Shown here: piece after piece, positions 8,064 through 15,418 of the stretch | Layout of the letters: the number at the start of each line of letters is the position of its first letter | Numbering within the stretch: the stretch's first letter is position 1 | Origin: a bacterium | Lineage (GTDB): Bacteria; Auribacterota; JABMQX01 | NCBI GenBank assembly: GCA_030691545.1 | Contig: JAUYEE010000015.1 | Location: forward strand, 1 to 53,442 | DNA: 53,442 nt | Direction: 5' to 3' | Program-made: the position numbers and the translations under genes | Notes under the pieces: model-generated | The model's input: only the letters and a program-made list of their open reading frames with translations | Databases searched by the model: none | What the model was told of the DNA's origin: nothing

Positions 8064-8429
8064 TCAGATGGTCTGCGCGTCGTTTAGAAAAAGGATTCGA
8101 CCGCAATGCTCGCAGAGAACGAGGTTGCCGCCTCTTCTCAGCTCCATGATGACCGACTTTGTCACCACCATGTAACATCCCTGGCACGCTCCGTTGATGA
8201 CGGGAACCACGGGATTCGACCGCACGTTCGACCCTCTCATGCGCTCGTACGTTCGAAGGAGCGGCTCGCTGATCCCGTGAATGAGGTCCTCGCGCTCGTC
8301 GGCGAGGAGTCTCTGCTTTTTCGTCATCTTTCGCGAGTTGTCTGAACCGGGCAGCCCAGTTTTGTACATGGTGTCCACGCGTCGGTCGAAACTCTGAAGC
8401 TTGCTCAACAGCGACAACTGTTTCTTCAT
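8064..8429 (-). CDS. Short C4-type zinc-ribbon protein
   Basis: 121 aa. ATG with TTGGAGGAA upstream. The N-terminal ~75 residues are helical and charged (MKKQLSLLSKLQSFDRRVD). The C-terminus has a four-cysteine zinc ribbon, ACQGCYMVV (residues ~82-90) and LCEHCGRILF (~105-114), with the conserved E between them. This is the ribbon of the C4-type zinc-ribbon family (often called CdsZ or zf-RING_7 proteins). Those are usually ~230-250 aa with a long coiled coil; here the coil is cut to a third, giving a compact version. Lies 39 nt downstream of the HTH-EIIA gene on the same strand and may share its transcript. Confidence 0.8.
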   Translation of the reverse strand: MKKQLSLLSKLQSFDRRVDTMYKTGLPGSDNSRKMTKKQRLLADEREDLIHGISEPLLRTYERMRGSNVRSNPVVPVINGACQGCYMVVTKSVIMELRRGGNLVLCEHCGRILFLNDAQTI

Positions 8430-8468
8430 GTAATTCCTCCAAGAAATCGGGCTATCGTGTCGGGCGAA

Positions 8469-9176
8469 CTATCGGGATTCGTTCAATAGAAACTCCTCTT
8501 GCATCCCCTCCTTTCGTCTCAGGATTTCCATCACTTCCTCGCCGGAGGCTGCCGCGAGCAATCCTTCGCGGACCTCCGTATCCGTAAGCAATTTGTTGAT
8601 GGCAGCCATGATTTTCAGGTGAAGATGGTCCTCCGGGGCGCAGAGCATGAAAAACAGATGCGTCAGCTCTCCATCCAGCGACCCAAAATCAATCCCTTCC
8701 CTCGAACACCCGAAAACCACCGCTGGCGTGCGCGTGAATTGGCGGCCGTTCCTGCGCGGGTGGGGCATTGCGACGCCCCTCTGGATCGCTGTCGTGCACA
8801 GCCTTTCACGATTGAGAATCTCCCGCAGGAAAATGTCGCGGTCACGAATGCCATGAGCTTCCACCATCAGGTCGGCAAGCTCCTCGAGAACCTCGTCTTT
8901 TCTATGTCCGGCGAGGTCAATCTTGATGCCTTCAGGCCTGAGAAGACCGGAAACCGGAACGTGCACCGAGTTTCCATCCGGGACGGCTTTTGTGGCAGAG
9001 GAGGACATCTGATTCTCCAGCCATGCGTCAATCAGGTTCTTCCGGAATCGCCATTGGCTGGCGATCTTGACCGTCGGGATAAGTCCCTGATGAGCGAGCT
9101 TGTAGATGCTTCGCTCGTTCATCTTGAGGTACCTGGCGACCTCGCGGATTGTCAGAATCTCGTCTTCCTGATACAT
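8469..9176 (-). CDS. Excisionase-type HTH fused to PTS EIIA (fructose/nitrogen type)
   Basis: 235 aa. Residues 5-55 are a MerR/excisionase-like winged helix (LTIREVARYLKMNERSIYKL, QWRFRKNLIDAWL). Residues ~80-225 are a PtsN/EIIA-Fru domain with the phosphorylatable histidine in GVAMPHPR, followed by RTPAVVFGCSREGIDFGSLDG and APEDHLHLKIMAAI, all family landmarks. No other PTS component is nearby. The fusion suggests a regulator whose DNA binding answers to phosphoryl transfer from HPr or EI-Ntr; this is inference. A good promoter lies at 9233-9261 inside an A+T-rich stretch. The ribosome binding site (AGGG) is weak. Confidence 0.9.
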   Translation of the reverse strand: MYQEDEILTIREVARYLKMNERSIYKLAHQGLIPTVKIASQWRFRKNLIDAWLENQMSSSATKAVPDGNSVHVPVSGLLRPEGIKIDLAGHRKDEVLEELADLMVEAHGIRDRDIFLREILNRERLCTTAIQRGVAMPHPRRNGRQFTRTPAVVFGCSREGIDFGSLDGELTHLFFMLCAPEDHLHLKIMAAINKLLTDTEVREGLLAAASGEEVMEILRRKEGMQEEFLLNESR

Positions 9177-9232
9177 GCGTTATGCCCTGGCAATAAGCTG
9201 GCAAACCATTTCATCGAAAAACATCATAATAC

Positions 9233-9261
9233 AACATATTACATCATATTCGCCGTGTCAA
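9233..9261 (-). promoter_or_regulatory. Sigma-70-type promoter of the HTH-EIIA gene, with A+T-rich operator-like repeats
   Basis: Minus-strand TTGACA (9261-9256), 17-nt spacer, TATGTT (9238-9233). The spacer and -10 hold the near-repeats ACAACATATT and ACATCATATT (plus-strand reading, 9231-9250), a possible binding site for the encoded HTH protein. Confidence 0.65.
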
Positions 9262-9370
9262 GCCCTATTCTCATCTCTTCGAGAGGTCGCCTCCGCAGAC
9301 AATCCGCCACGGACGCGCCCGGCTCATGCCGACTCTTCCCGCCGTGTCCGTGCGCCTATCCGCGCAAAGG

Positions 9371-9405
9371 GAAACCCCGGTTGCCAGTGAGGCCACCGGG
9401 GTTTC
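9371..9405 (-). terminator. Hairpin terminator downstream of the outer-membrane barrel gene
   Basis: Perfect 11-bp stem GAAACCCCGGT (9371-9381) / ACCGGGGTTTC (9395-9405) with a 13-nt loop, 21 nt after the stop codon. The T-run after it on the minus strand is short (CCCTTTG), so efficiency is uncertain. Confidence 0.6.
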
Positions 9406-9425
9406 AAGCACTTTGACTTGGCGGT

Positions 9426-10682
9426 TCAGAAGCTGACGAGAATCTCGCCTCGGATCTCAAGGGCGTCATCGTCGTCCGCGCCGTAGGCGTCTCCCGGCAT
9501 GAAGTACGCCAGGAGCACCTGCGCTTTCACGCCATCCGTGTAATGGAATGTGGCGCTGACGTCCACCTCGTCGCCGAGGTTGTCGTCAAGCCCTGTCGTT
9601 GATTTCATGATTCCGGGATCCGTCAACAAGGGGTTTCCCACAATACCTGCAACCTCCTCATCTTGCATGTAGTGATAATAGTCAATTCCAAAGGTCCAAT
9701 AGTCGTTCGGCTGCACGCTGGCTCCCGCATTGAAAATGTGAACGTTGGACATCGTTGGCGAAAGGGCGTGCCCGAAGTACCGGTACTGTCCCAGCGGCTG
9801 GAAGCCCTCGAAGTCTTCCATGGACGGCTCATCCCCGGAGGCGAAGGTGTATGCGACCTTCAGTTTCGGGGACCAAGCCGACTCGAAGCTCACGCTCCCC
9901 CCGACGTCGAAAGCAATGGCGTCGAGGTCCTGGTCGCCCACGTCTCCTGTTTCGTATGCGACCTCTCCCCAGACCGACCAGATGTCTGTGGTGTAGTCGC
10001 CCCGGACCCCAAAGATCAGCGGCTCCCGGCCGAGGGCGGTCTCATCCTCCGCGTAAATCACGTAGCCGCCCAGGCTCAGGGGGAGTATGTTCTCGTCATG
10101 CCAGTTGAGGTCGGCTAAGTACAAGTTCCAGTTCGAATCCGGAACCATCATTCCCCCCCGCAGCCCCTCGATGGTCTGAGCCTCATCCAGGCGCGCCGCA
10201 GCAAGGCTGATTGTCCAGGTGGGGAATTCTCCGGTGACCAGAAGGGCGTCGTAACTGATCTCTTTCTCATTGTCGCTGATCAGAAAACCCCTGCCAAAAT
10301 TCATGTGCTGACGGCCAGCCTTCACCGACCAGTCGGTGTTGCGGATGTCCTGAAGGCTCAGATACCCTTCCGGAATATCTCCGGTTCCCTCGGCTGAGCC
10401 AGAGCTGAAGCCCTCATTCTGGCTTCCCCACAGACCCGTCGCCTCTCCCGTGATGACCACCGAAACGCCGTCGGTCATCTGCGCCTCGTGCCGCAACCGA
10501 ACCCTCTGTTCGATCCGCCCGAAGTTGTCGTCCACCGAGTCGCTCAGGTCCTGGATGTTTTCCTGGTAGTATGCTCGTGTCCGGAGTTCCCCGGAGATGA
10601 GCATTGTGACCAATTCTGACGAGGCATTCACACAAGTCGTTGCCACGAGACCAAAGATGGCGAGCCGTAACAACTTAGACAT
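9426..10682 (-). CDS. Outer-membrane beta-barrel, alginate-export/porin-like
   Basis: 418 aa. ATG preceded by GGAGGAGGAAC. Residues 1-21 are a signal peptide (KLLRLAIFGLVATTCVNAS). The body alternates amphipathic strands ending in aromatic residues: GELRTRAYYQE, IEQRVRLRHEAQM, WSVKAGRQHMNFGRGF. The GRQxxxFGxGF strand and the following LISDNEK resemble the alginate-export (AlgE-like) barrel family. The last residue is Phe (ILVSF), the usual outer-membrane insertion signal. Predicted export or uptake channel in the outer membrane; substrate unknown. Confirms a Gram-negative envelope. Single gene with its own promoter and terminator. Confidence 0.85.
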   Translation of the reverse strand: MSKLLRLAIFGLVATTCVNASSELVTMLISGELRTRAYYQENIQDLSDSVDDNFGRIEQRVRLRHEAQMTDGVSVVITGEATGLWGSQNEGFSSGSAEGTGDIPEGYLSLQDIRNTDWSVKAGRQHMNFGRGFLISDNEKEISYDALLVTGEFPTWTISLAAARLDEAQTIEGLRGGMMVPDSNWNLYLADLNWHDENILPLSLGGYVIYAEDETALGREPLIFGVRGDYTTDIWSVWGEVAYETGDVGDQDLDAIAFDVGGSVSFESAWSPKLKVAYTFASGDEPSMEDFEGFQPLGQYRYFGHALSPTMSNVHIFNAGASVQPNDYWTFGIDYYHYMQDEEVAGIVGNPLLTDPGIMKSTTGLDDNLGDEVDVSATFHYTDGVKAQVLLAYFMPGDAYGADDDDALEIRGEILVSF

Positions 10683-10733
10683 GTTCCTCCTCCACGGATT
10701 CCTTCGGATTATGTAGAAAACCAGAAAATCTCT

Positions 10734-10762
10734 GATATATTCTCTCAGTCAATCTATCTCAA
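10734..10762 (-). promoter_or_regulatory. Candidate promoter of the barrel gene
   Basis: Minus-strand TTGAGA (10762-10757), 17-nt spacer, TATATC (10739-10734), about 50 nt upstream of the ATG. Fair match only. Confidence 0.45.
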
Positions 10763-10971
10763 CATCACGCTGGCTGCCTTGTCGCCCTAACTTTCCTCCC
10801 CCCTTCCCGGGCATGTTTTAGGCAACCTGTGATGAATGTCTTGGGAGGCGCGGTACACGGGCCTTGATGAGTACACTTATAGGAGGGAGTTCGCGCGGGG
10901 TGCATGCTCGGTGCGAGAACCACCCCCCCTGACCCGGCGGCAACCCCACTGTATTTCACGTAACGGTACCA

Positions 10972-11697
10972 TTAAGGGTTCGTTTTGTCAACTTTTTTTT
11001 CAGGCTGTTTCTCTCTGGCCTCCTGTTCCTTCTGTCTCAAGAAATCCATCCTCTCCTGGGCTTGACGTTGCCATGGCACCGCCGCCGCCCTTTCTACGGC
11101 GGTAGAGGACGTCTCTGCCAGTTGCCGATAGTACGTGCGTGCGAGCTCGTACTGCTCCAACGCCCGTTGTAAGGTTTCCTCCGAATCCCCCTTCAGCTCG
11201 TGACATCTGCCTACGTTCAGCTTTGCTTGCAGCTTCACGCCGGGGCTCGCTTCCGCCTTTCGGTAGTACTCGATCGCTTCGTCGTATTTGGTCTCCGCCT
11301 CGAAGGTGGCTCCCACCAAGTTCAGCACCGAGCCTTTCAGACGGCTTTCCGGCTCCTGTTCCAGAAATCTCAGGTAGGCCCTCCTGGCATCCAAATACTT
11401 CCCGGCCTTGTACAAGAGGTTGCCGGCCTCGATTAACGATACGGAGCCGTAAAAGGAGCCCGGATACTCTCGGGATACCTCGCGGTATTCTTTCGCCGTG
11501 TCCGCGCTGAGATAAGCCGCGAAGGCTTTCGCATTGCTTCTCGCCCGGGACACCTGGATAATCCCAATGACAAGGACCACCGCCAGGACGAAGCACACCC
11601 CAGCGATGATCCGCAACTTGTTCCGCGACAAAAACGTCACGTACTTGAAAAGAGGATGGCTTCCTGTTTCTTCTGGAACGTTCCGTTTTTCCGCCAA
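10972..11697 (-). CDS. Membrane-anchored TPR protein (YfgM-like)
   Basis: 241 aa from a TTG start with GAGG 8 nt upstream; no ATG lies before the membrane segment. Residues ~28-50 form one transmembrane helix (LRIIAGVCFVLAVVLVIGIIQV), giving an N-in, C-out topology. The periplasmic part holds about three TPR units (SLIEAGNLLYKAGKYLDARRAY; VLNLVGATFEAETKYDEAIEYYRKA; KLNVGRCHELKGDSEETL). It ends in a charged helix rich in Gln/Glu/Lys. The layout matches YfgM/Tol-associated TPR proteins that sit next to the Sec translocon. Follows the PHP gene by 42 nt on the same strand. Confidence 0.75.
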   Translation of the reverse strand: MAEKRNVPEETGSHPLFKYVTFLSRNKLRIIAGVCFVLAVVLVIGIIQVSRARSNAKAFAAYLSADTAKEYREVSREYPGSFYGSVSLIEAGNLLYKAGKYLDARRAYLRFLEQEPESRLKGSVLNLVGATFEAETKYDEAIEYYRKAEASPGVKLQAKLNVGRCHELKGDSEETLQRALEQYELARTYYRQLAETSSTAVERAAAVPWQRQAQERMDFLRQKEQEAREKQPEKKVDKTNP

Positions 11698-11739
11698 TGT
11701 TCTGCCTCTCTTTGCTGTTCCTTCTGGCGACAGTTCTCT

Positions 11740-12390
11740 TCAGCGCATTGCCCTGCTAACAATCGTCTTCGCGTTGGCTCGCAGCGTTTCGGCCTCGGGT
11801 CGCGTCAATCCGGCGCCGAGGGCCGCCTGCCACCATGAGTTCGGGGAAAACAGGTCCCCGACATCGTGCGCGTCTGTGTCGAGAACCAGCGGCGCCCCGG
11901 TTTGAAAAGCCATTTTAGCAACGTGTCCGTTGGCGAGGCAATGTCCTTTGCGAGCGCTCAGCTCCAGGCAAATGCCGCGCTCCCTCGCAAGGTTTGCCTC
12001 TTCCTCCGAGATCAGCCCCGGATGCGCGAGAATATCAATCCTTGACGTCAGAGCCGCCTTATTTGTTCCCTTCGCCACCGGCTCCGCGACCGTCTCCCCA
12101 TGCACCAGCACAACCCTTGCCCCCCACTCCCTCACCCGTTCAACGAGTTCGGCGATCTGAGGCGGTGGGACGTGCGTGATTTCGGCCCCGGGCACAAGCC
12201 TCAACTTCACTACATCCGCCAGAGCGGCACACACCTCCACAGTTCTTTGAACCACATCCTTCGCGTTTGAGGCGTCCACATGGTCGGTGATCGCCAGCGC
12301 CTCATACCCCGCCTCCTCTGCCCGCCGGACGAGTTCTGAAGGAATCAAGGTCCCATCGCTGTGGAAGGTATGGGTATGCAAGTCTATCAT
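11740..12390 (-). CDS. PHP-domain metal-dependent phosphoesterase
   Basis: 216 aa, short for the family. Metal-binding motifs of PHP hydrolases are all visible: MIDLHTHTFHSDG (residues 1-13), AITDHVD (35-41), VPGAEITHV (67-75), ILAHPGLIS, and C-terminal DTDAHDVGD. The length and single-domain form match histidinol-phosphatase/trpH-like phosphoesterases; histidine-pathway use is not supported by neighbours. Starts at an ATG at 12390 and probably leads the transcript including the TPR gene downstream. Confidence 0.88.
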   Translation of the reverse strand: MIDLHTHTFHSDGTLIPSELVRRAEEAGYEALAITDHVDASNAKDVVQRTVEVCAALADVVKLRLVPGAEITHVPPPQIAELVERVREWGARVVLVHGETVAEPVAKGTNKAALTSRIDILAHPGLISEEEANLARERGICLELSARKGHCLANGHVAKMAFQTGAPLVLDTDAHDVGDLFSPNSWWQAALGAGLTRPEAETLRANAKTIVSRAMR

Positions 12391-12710
12391 CTGAGTGCGC
12401 GTTTCGCTCCATTACGAAGCGAAGGCTCCGGAAGTCCCAAAGCCTTCAGAAATCGCATTACCCTATACCATTGCCCCACTATGTGCAAGGAAAAACGTGA
12501 CATTTACATAAGGGTCAGTTTCGGGGGGTATTCACCGCAGCTCCTGGCCGGCCAGAGGAGGCGCGCCAGAAAGGTCGCCAACGGGACGTTGCGTCTGCTG
12601 GATTATCGCGCTCCACAGACGGACACCAGCGATGGCGCGGCGTTGCCGCCGTCCATTCCCGCCCATACCGGAGACATTATGTTGTTCGGACAAGGTGCTG
12701 CGATGACGGT
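12391..12710. other. 320-bp gene-free gap
   Basis: Between the response-regulator stop (minus strand) and the PHP gene start. Presumably holds the PHP promoter, but I find only a weak match (TTGCAC ... TATAGG with a 15-nt spacer). No repeat family and no terminator with T-run seen. Confidence 0.4.
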
Positions 12711-13562
12711 CTAACCGGATTTCTTGGCTGCGCCGCTCCGCAGTGCCGCGTCGCCTCTCGGGAACGGTGTCTGGCTGACGGCTCCGCGGATGACGGCTTT
12801 CAGTTCCTCGGTACCGAAGGGCTCCACGAGATAAAACGCAATCCCCTCTGCACGGGCCTTGTCCTGGAGCTTAAAGGAGGGCTCAGAGGAGACGACGATG
12901 ATGGAGAGGTCCTCGCGGATTCTCCGGATCGCCGGGATCAGATTGTGGGAATGCTCAGCGAAAACCTCCAGTCCGAGAATCAGCATCTCGGTCTCGCCGG
13001 CGCGAATCCTCTCGAGAATCTCGTTGGTATCACCGACGATTTCCACGGCTGTCCCTTCTCTGCGCGCGATGAACTGCAATGTCGGGGTGTGCTCCCAGGC
13101 GCCGGCGACGAGAATCTTCGCGGGGAGGGGTACGGCGGCGGGCTCCGCGGGCTTGGCCTCGGGAACCTCCTCGGTCGCAACGGCACGCTCTTCCGTCACG
13201 CGAATCGCGTCCTGAACTTTCAGCCGGAGCTCATCGGGGGTGAAAGGCTTCAGGAGGTAATCCCTCGCTCCGAGCCTCATAGACTCCATCGCTGAGTCCG
13301 CGGTGGGATAGGCGGTAATCATCACCACAGCCGTCTGGGGCCTGTGTTCGCGAATTCCATGCAGAACCTCCAGGCCGGATTTCCGAGGCATTCGCAGGTC
13401 CAGCAGGACGGCGTCGAAATGTCCGCTTTTAGCTCGATCCAGCCCTTCTTCGCCATCGGTGGAGGTGGTCACTTGGTAACCCTCCTCAGCGAGGACCTTC
13501 TTGCAGCTCTCACACACGACTCTTTCATCGTCAATAACCAGAATCCTTGCGTTGCTCTTCAT
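12711..13562 (-). CDS. Response regulator: receiver plus degenerate second receiver
   Basis: 283 aa. ATG at 13562 with AAAGGAG 5 nt upstream; the longer frame to 13658 has no ribosome binding site. Residues 5-120 are a complete receiver: acidic pocket IDDE (10-13), phospho-acceptor D55 in LLDLRMP, T in VVMITAY, K in LLKPFTPDEL. After a Glu/Pro/Ala linker, residues ~150-270 form a receiver-like fold (KILVAGAWEH, EMLILGLEVF, ISIIVVSSEPS-like, YLVEPFGTEEL) that has lost the acidic pocket and phospho-Asp. There is no DNA-binding domain. The first helix has C-x2-C (VVCESCKKVL), shared with the two neighbouring regulators. Probably an adaptor in the same phosphorelay. Confidence 0.85.
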   Translation of the reverse strand: MKSNARILVIDDERVVCESCKKVLAEEGYQVTTSTDGEEGLDRAKSGHFDAVLLDLRMPRKSGLEVLHGIREHRPQTAVVMITAYPTADSAMESMRLGARDYLLKPFTPDELRLKVQDAIRVTEERAVATEEVPEAKPAEPAAVPLPAKILVAGAWEHTPTLQFIARREGTAVEIVGDTNEILERIRAGETEMLILGLEVFAEHSHNLIPAIRRIREDLSIIVVSSEPSFKLQDKARAEGIAFYLVEPFGTEELKAVIRGAVSQTPFPRGDAALRSGAAKKSG

Positions 13563-13718
13563 CAAAACTCCTTTGCTACGGAATGAACTTGTCGCCATGC
13601 CTGCCCGCGTTCGCGCACGAGCGTCGGAGGCGGCCCAGTCGAATGTGCGCGCTTCCACACCGCACGCGTCCGAGCGGCCAGGGAACTTCTTGCGATGTTC
13701 ACGCGGTGTCTGAATCGG

Positions 13719-15017
13719 TCAAGACAAACCCTCCCCGACAATGACGTGAGCGGCATGCTGAGCCTGTTCGGCCGAGGGAGGCTGGCCGGGCAGGAACACG
13801 ACTCTCACGTCAGGGGCGATTTCTCGGGCGCGCAGCCACTCGAGTACCTGCGGGTACGCCACGCGGCCGAGGGTTCTGCGTTCCTCTTTGGTGGCATACC
13901 TCTCGAAGTCCGTGGCACTGTAACTTACGACTCCGGGGGTTCCTGGGTCCTCGAAGGGGGCCATGAGGACGACCCGCTGGTCTTGCTCGAGGTATTTCGG
14001 AAACTCTTTAGCGCTCATCGCCCCGCGTCCGAGCTCGATGCGCACTGCCGCGGACCGTGCGTTCAGTTCAGCAAGTATCTCGCGGCAAAGTGGGGAGTCT
14101 TCTGTGACTTCTTCACAGAGAGAGACGAAGCTGACTTTTGTGCCGCTTCGCGCGAGGGTGCGCAGAGACCGAACCGTGAGGGCCTTTCTGGGGAAGACAC
14201 CCGATTCCTCCGCACGGAGGGCTTCGGCTTTGCGGACGGCGTCGCGGACGGCGGACCGCACCTCTTCGCCATCAAGGGGCTCCATGAGGTAGAAGAAGAT
14301 GCCGACCTCTCGGAGTTTCTGCGCCAGTTCGATGGAGGGGTCCGCGGAGGCAACAATCACCGGAACGCGGCAGCCGAGTTGGCGAATCTGAGCAATCAAT
14401 TCGTAGGCTTTCGCCCCCAGAACGTCCACGCCAAGGATAAGCACGTCCGCTTGGCCGGCTTTCAGTCTCCCGAAAAGCTCGCCACGATTGTCAACCGTGG
14501 TGACTTGATACGCCTCGGAAAAGAGGCTTTGACAGATTGCTACCATCTGGTCCGAGTTGCTCCCGGCGAGGAGAATGCGTGGCTGGGCGACTTCGGCAAG
14601 GGCGCCGCCCGCGACTTTTTCCTCAGCTTCCGCGTGGGAGGCGCGCATCGCGGCCTTGACCACTCGGTGCACCCTATCGGTCAACTCCTTGGGAGTAAAG
14701 GGCTTCGGGAGGTAGTCGGAGGCGCCCAACTGCATCGCCTCTACAGCGGACGAAATGGAGGAGTAACCCGTGATGATGATGATTCGAACCTGTGGCCGAA
14801 CGTTCTTGACGGCGCGCACGACATCCATACCGCTGATCCCCGACATCCGAAGGTCAACGAGAGCAGCGTCAAAGTCTTCCTGCGATACCCGCTCGATTCC
14901 CTCCTGACCGTTCATGGCCACGGAGACGTCATATCCTTCTTGCTCCAGGACCCTGCGACAACTGTTGCAGACGACCCTCTCATCATCTATCACGAGCACT
15001 TTTTTTGCGTACGCCAC
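13719..15017 (-). CDS. Multi-domain response regulator with pseudo-receiver and unknown C-terminal domain
   Basis: 432 aa from a GTG at 15017 with GGAGGAG 9 nt upstream (the ATG at 15053 has none). Residues 5-122: receiver with IDDE, D55 in LVDLRMSG, IITGYSS and LPKPFTPKEL. Residues ~155-280: pseudo-receiver (PRILLAGSNSD, ADVLILGVDVLG, VIVASADPS, FYLMEPLDGEEV). Residues ~300-432: a third, unrecognised alpha/beta region (KVSFVSLCEEVTEDSPLC, DQRVVLMAPFEDPG, DVRVVFLPGQ) that could be one more divergent signalling fold. Same C-x2-C in helix 1 (VVCNSCRRVL). Paralogue of the preceding regulator, 156 nt away. No output domain recognised. Confidence 0.83.
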   Translation of the reverse strand: MAYAKKVLVIDDERVVCNSCRRVLEQEGYDVSVAMNGQEGIERVSQEDFDAALVDLRMSGISGMDVVRAVKNVRPQVRIIIITGYSSISSAVEAMQLGASDYLPKPFTPKELTDRVHRVVKAAMRASHAEAEEKVAGGALAEVAQPRILLAGSNSDQMVAICQSLFSEAYQVTTVDNRGELFGRLKAGQADVLILGVDVLGAKAYELIAQIRQLGCRVPVIVASADPSIELAQKLREVGIFFYLMEPLDGEEVRSAVRDAVRKAEALRAEESGVFPRKALTVRSLRTLARSGTKVSFVSLCEEVTEDSPLCREILAELNARSAAVRIELGRGAMSAKEFPKYLEQDQRVVLMAPFEDPGTPGVVSYSATDFERYATKEERRTLGRVAYPQVLEWLRAREIAPDVRVVFLPGQPPSAEQAQHAAHVIVGEGLS

Positions 15018-15388
15018 TATTGTTGTCTCCTCCTTCTCAGTAAAACGGTTCATCCAGGCGATGTTGTCTCTAACCACGCAACCGTTGGCGAGGGGAGTAT
15101 GCACAACAATCTTGCCAAGGCTCGCCACTGGTGAAGAGGAGGGATGGCGCCCAGGTTGCAATCTGCTCAGAATCAAAGGATTATGGGCCGAAGAAAGTGA
15201 AGGACAGGACGTTCCCTGGGCGAGAAGCTCACTCGCAGGTGTATAGCGTGAATATACGCCGGAACTCCACTACCCGAAGCGCCGCGATGGCGAAACGGGG
15301 GTGTGAACGCACCTGTTTTCATGGGAAAACTGGGAAAACAAACGGCGCCGACTCCTGTAGAGAGTAGGCGGCCGGGGGCGTATGAGCC

Positions 15389-15404
15389 TATATACACGTA
15401 TATA
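15389..15404. promoter_or_regulatory. Perfect TATATAC/GTATATA palindrome, operator-like
   Basis: Seven-bp arms with a 2-bp centre in the ~400-bp gap between two response-regulator genes, just after the stop of the NtrC-type gene. Strongly A+T-rich against a G+C-rich background, so possibly a protein-binding site for the gene starting at 15017. No other function can be read from it. Confidence 0.35.
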
Positions 15405-15418
15405 CAGTGCCGAATTGG

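Noticed and set aside
13695..15134. Plus-strand open frame of 479 codons
   Set aside because: Antisense shadow of the multi-domain response regulator at 13719-15017; that strand carries receiver motifs.
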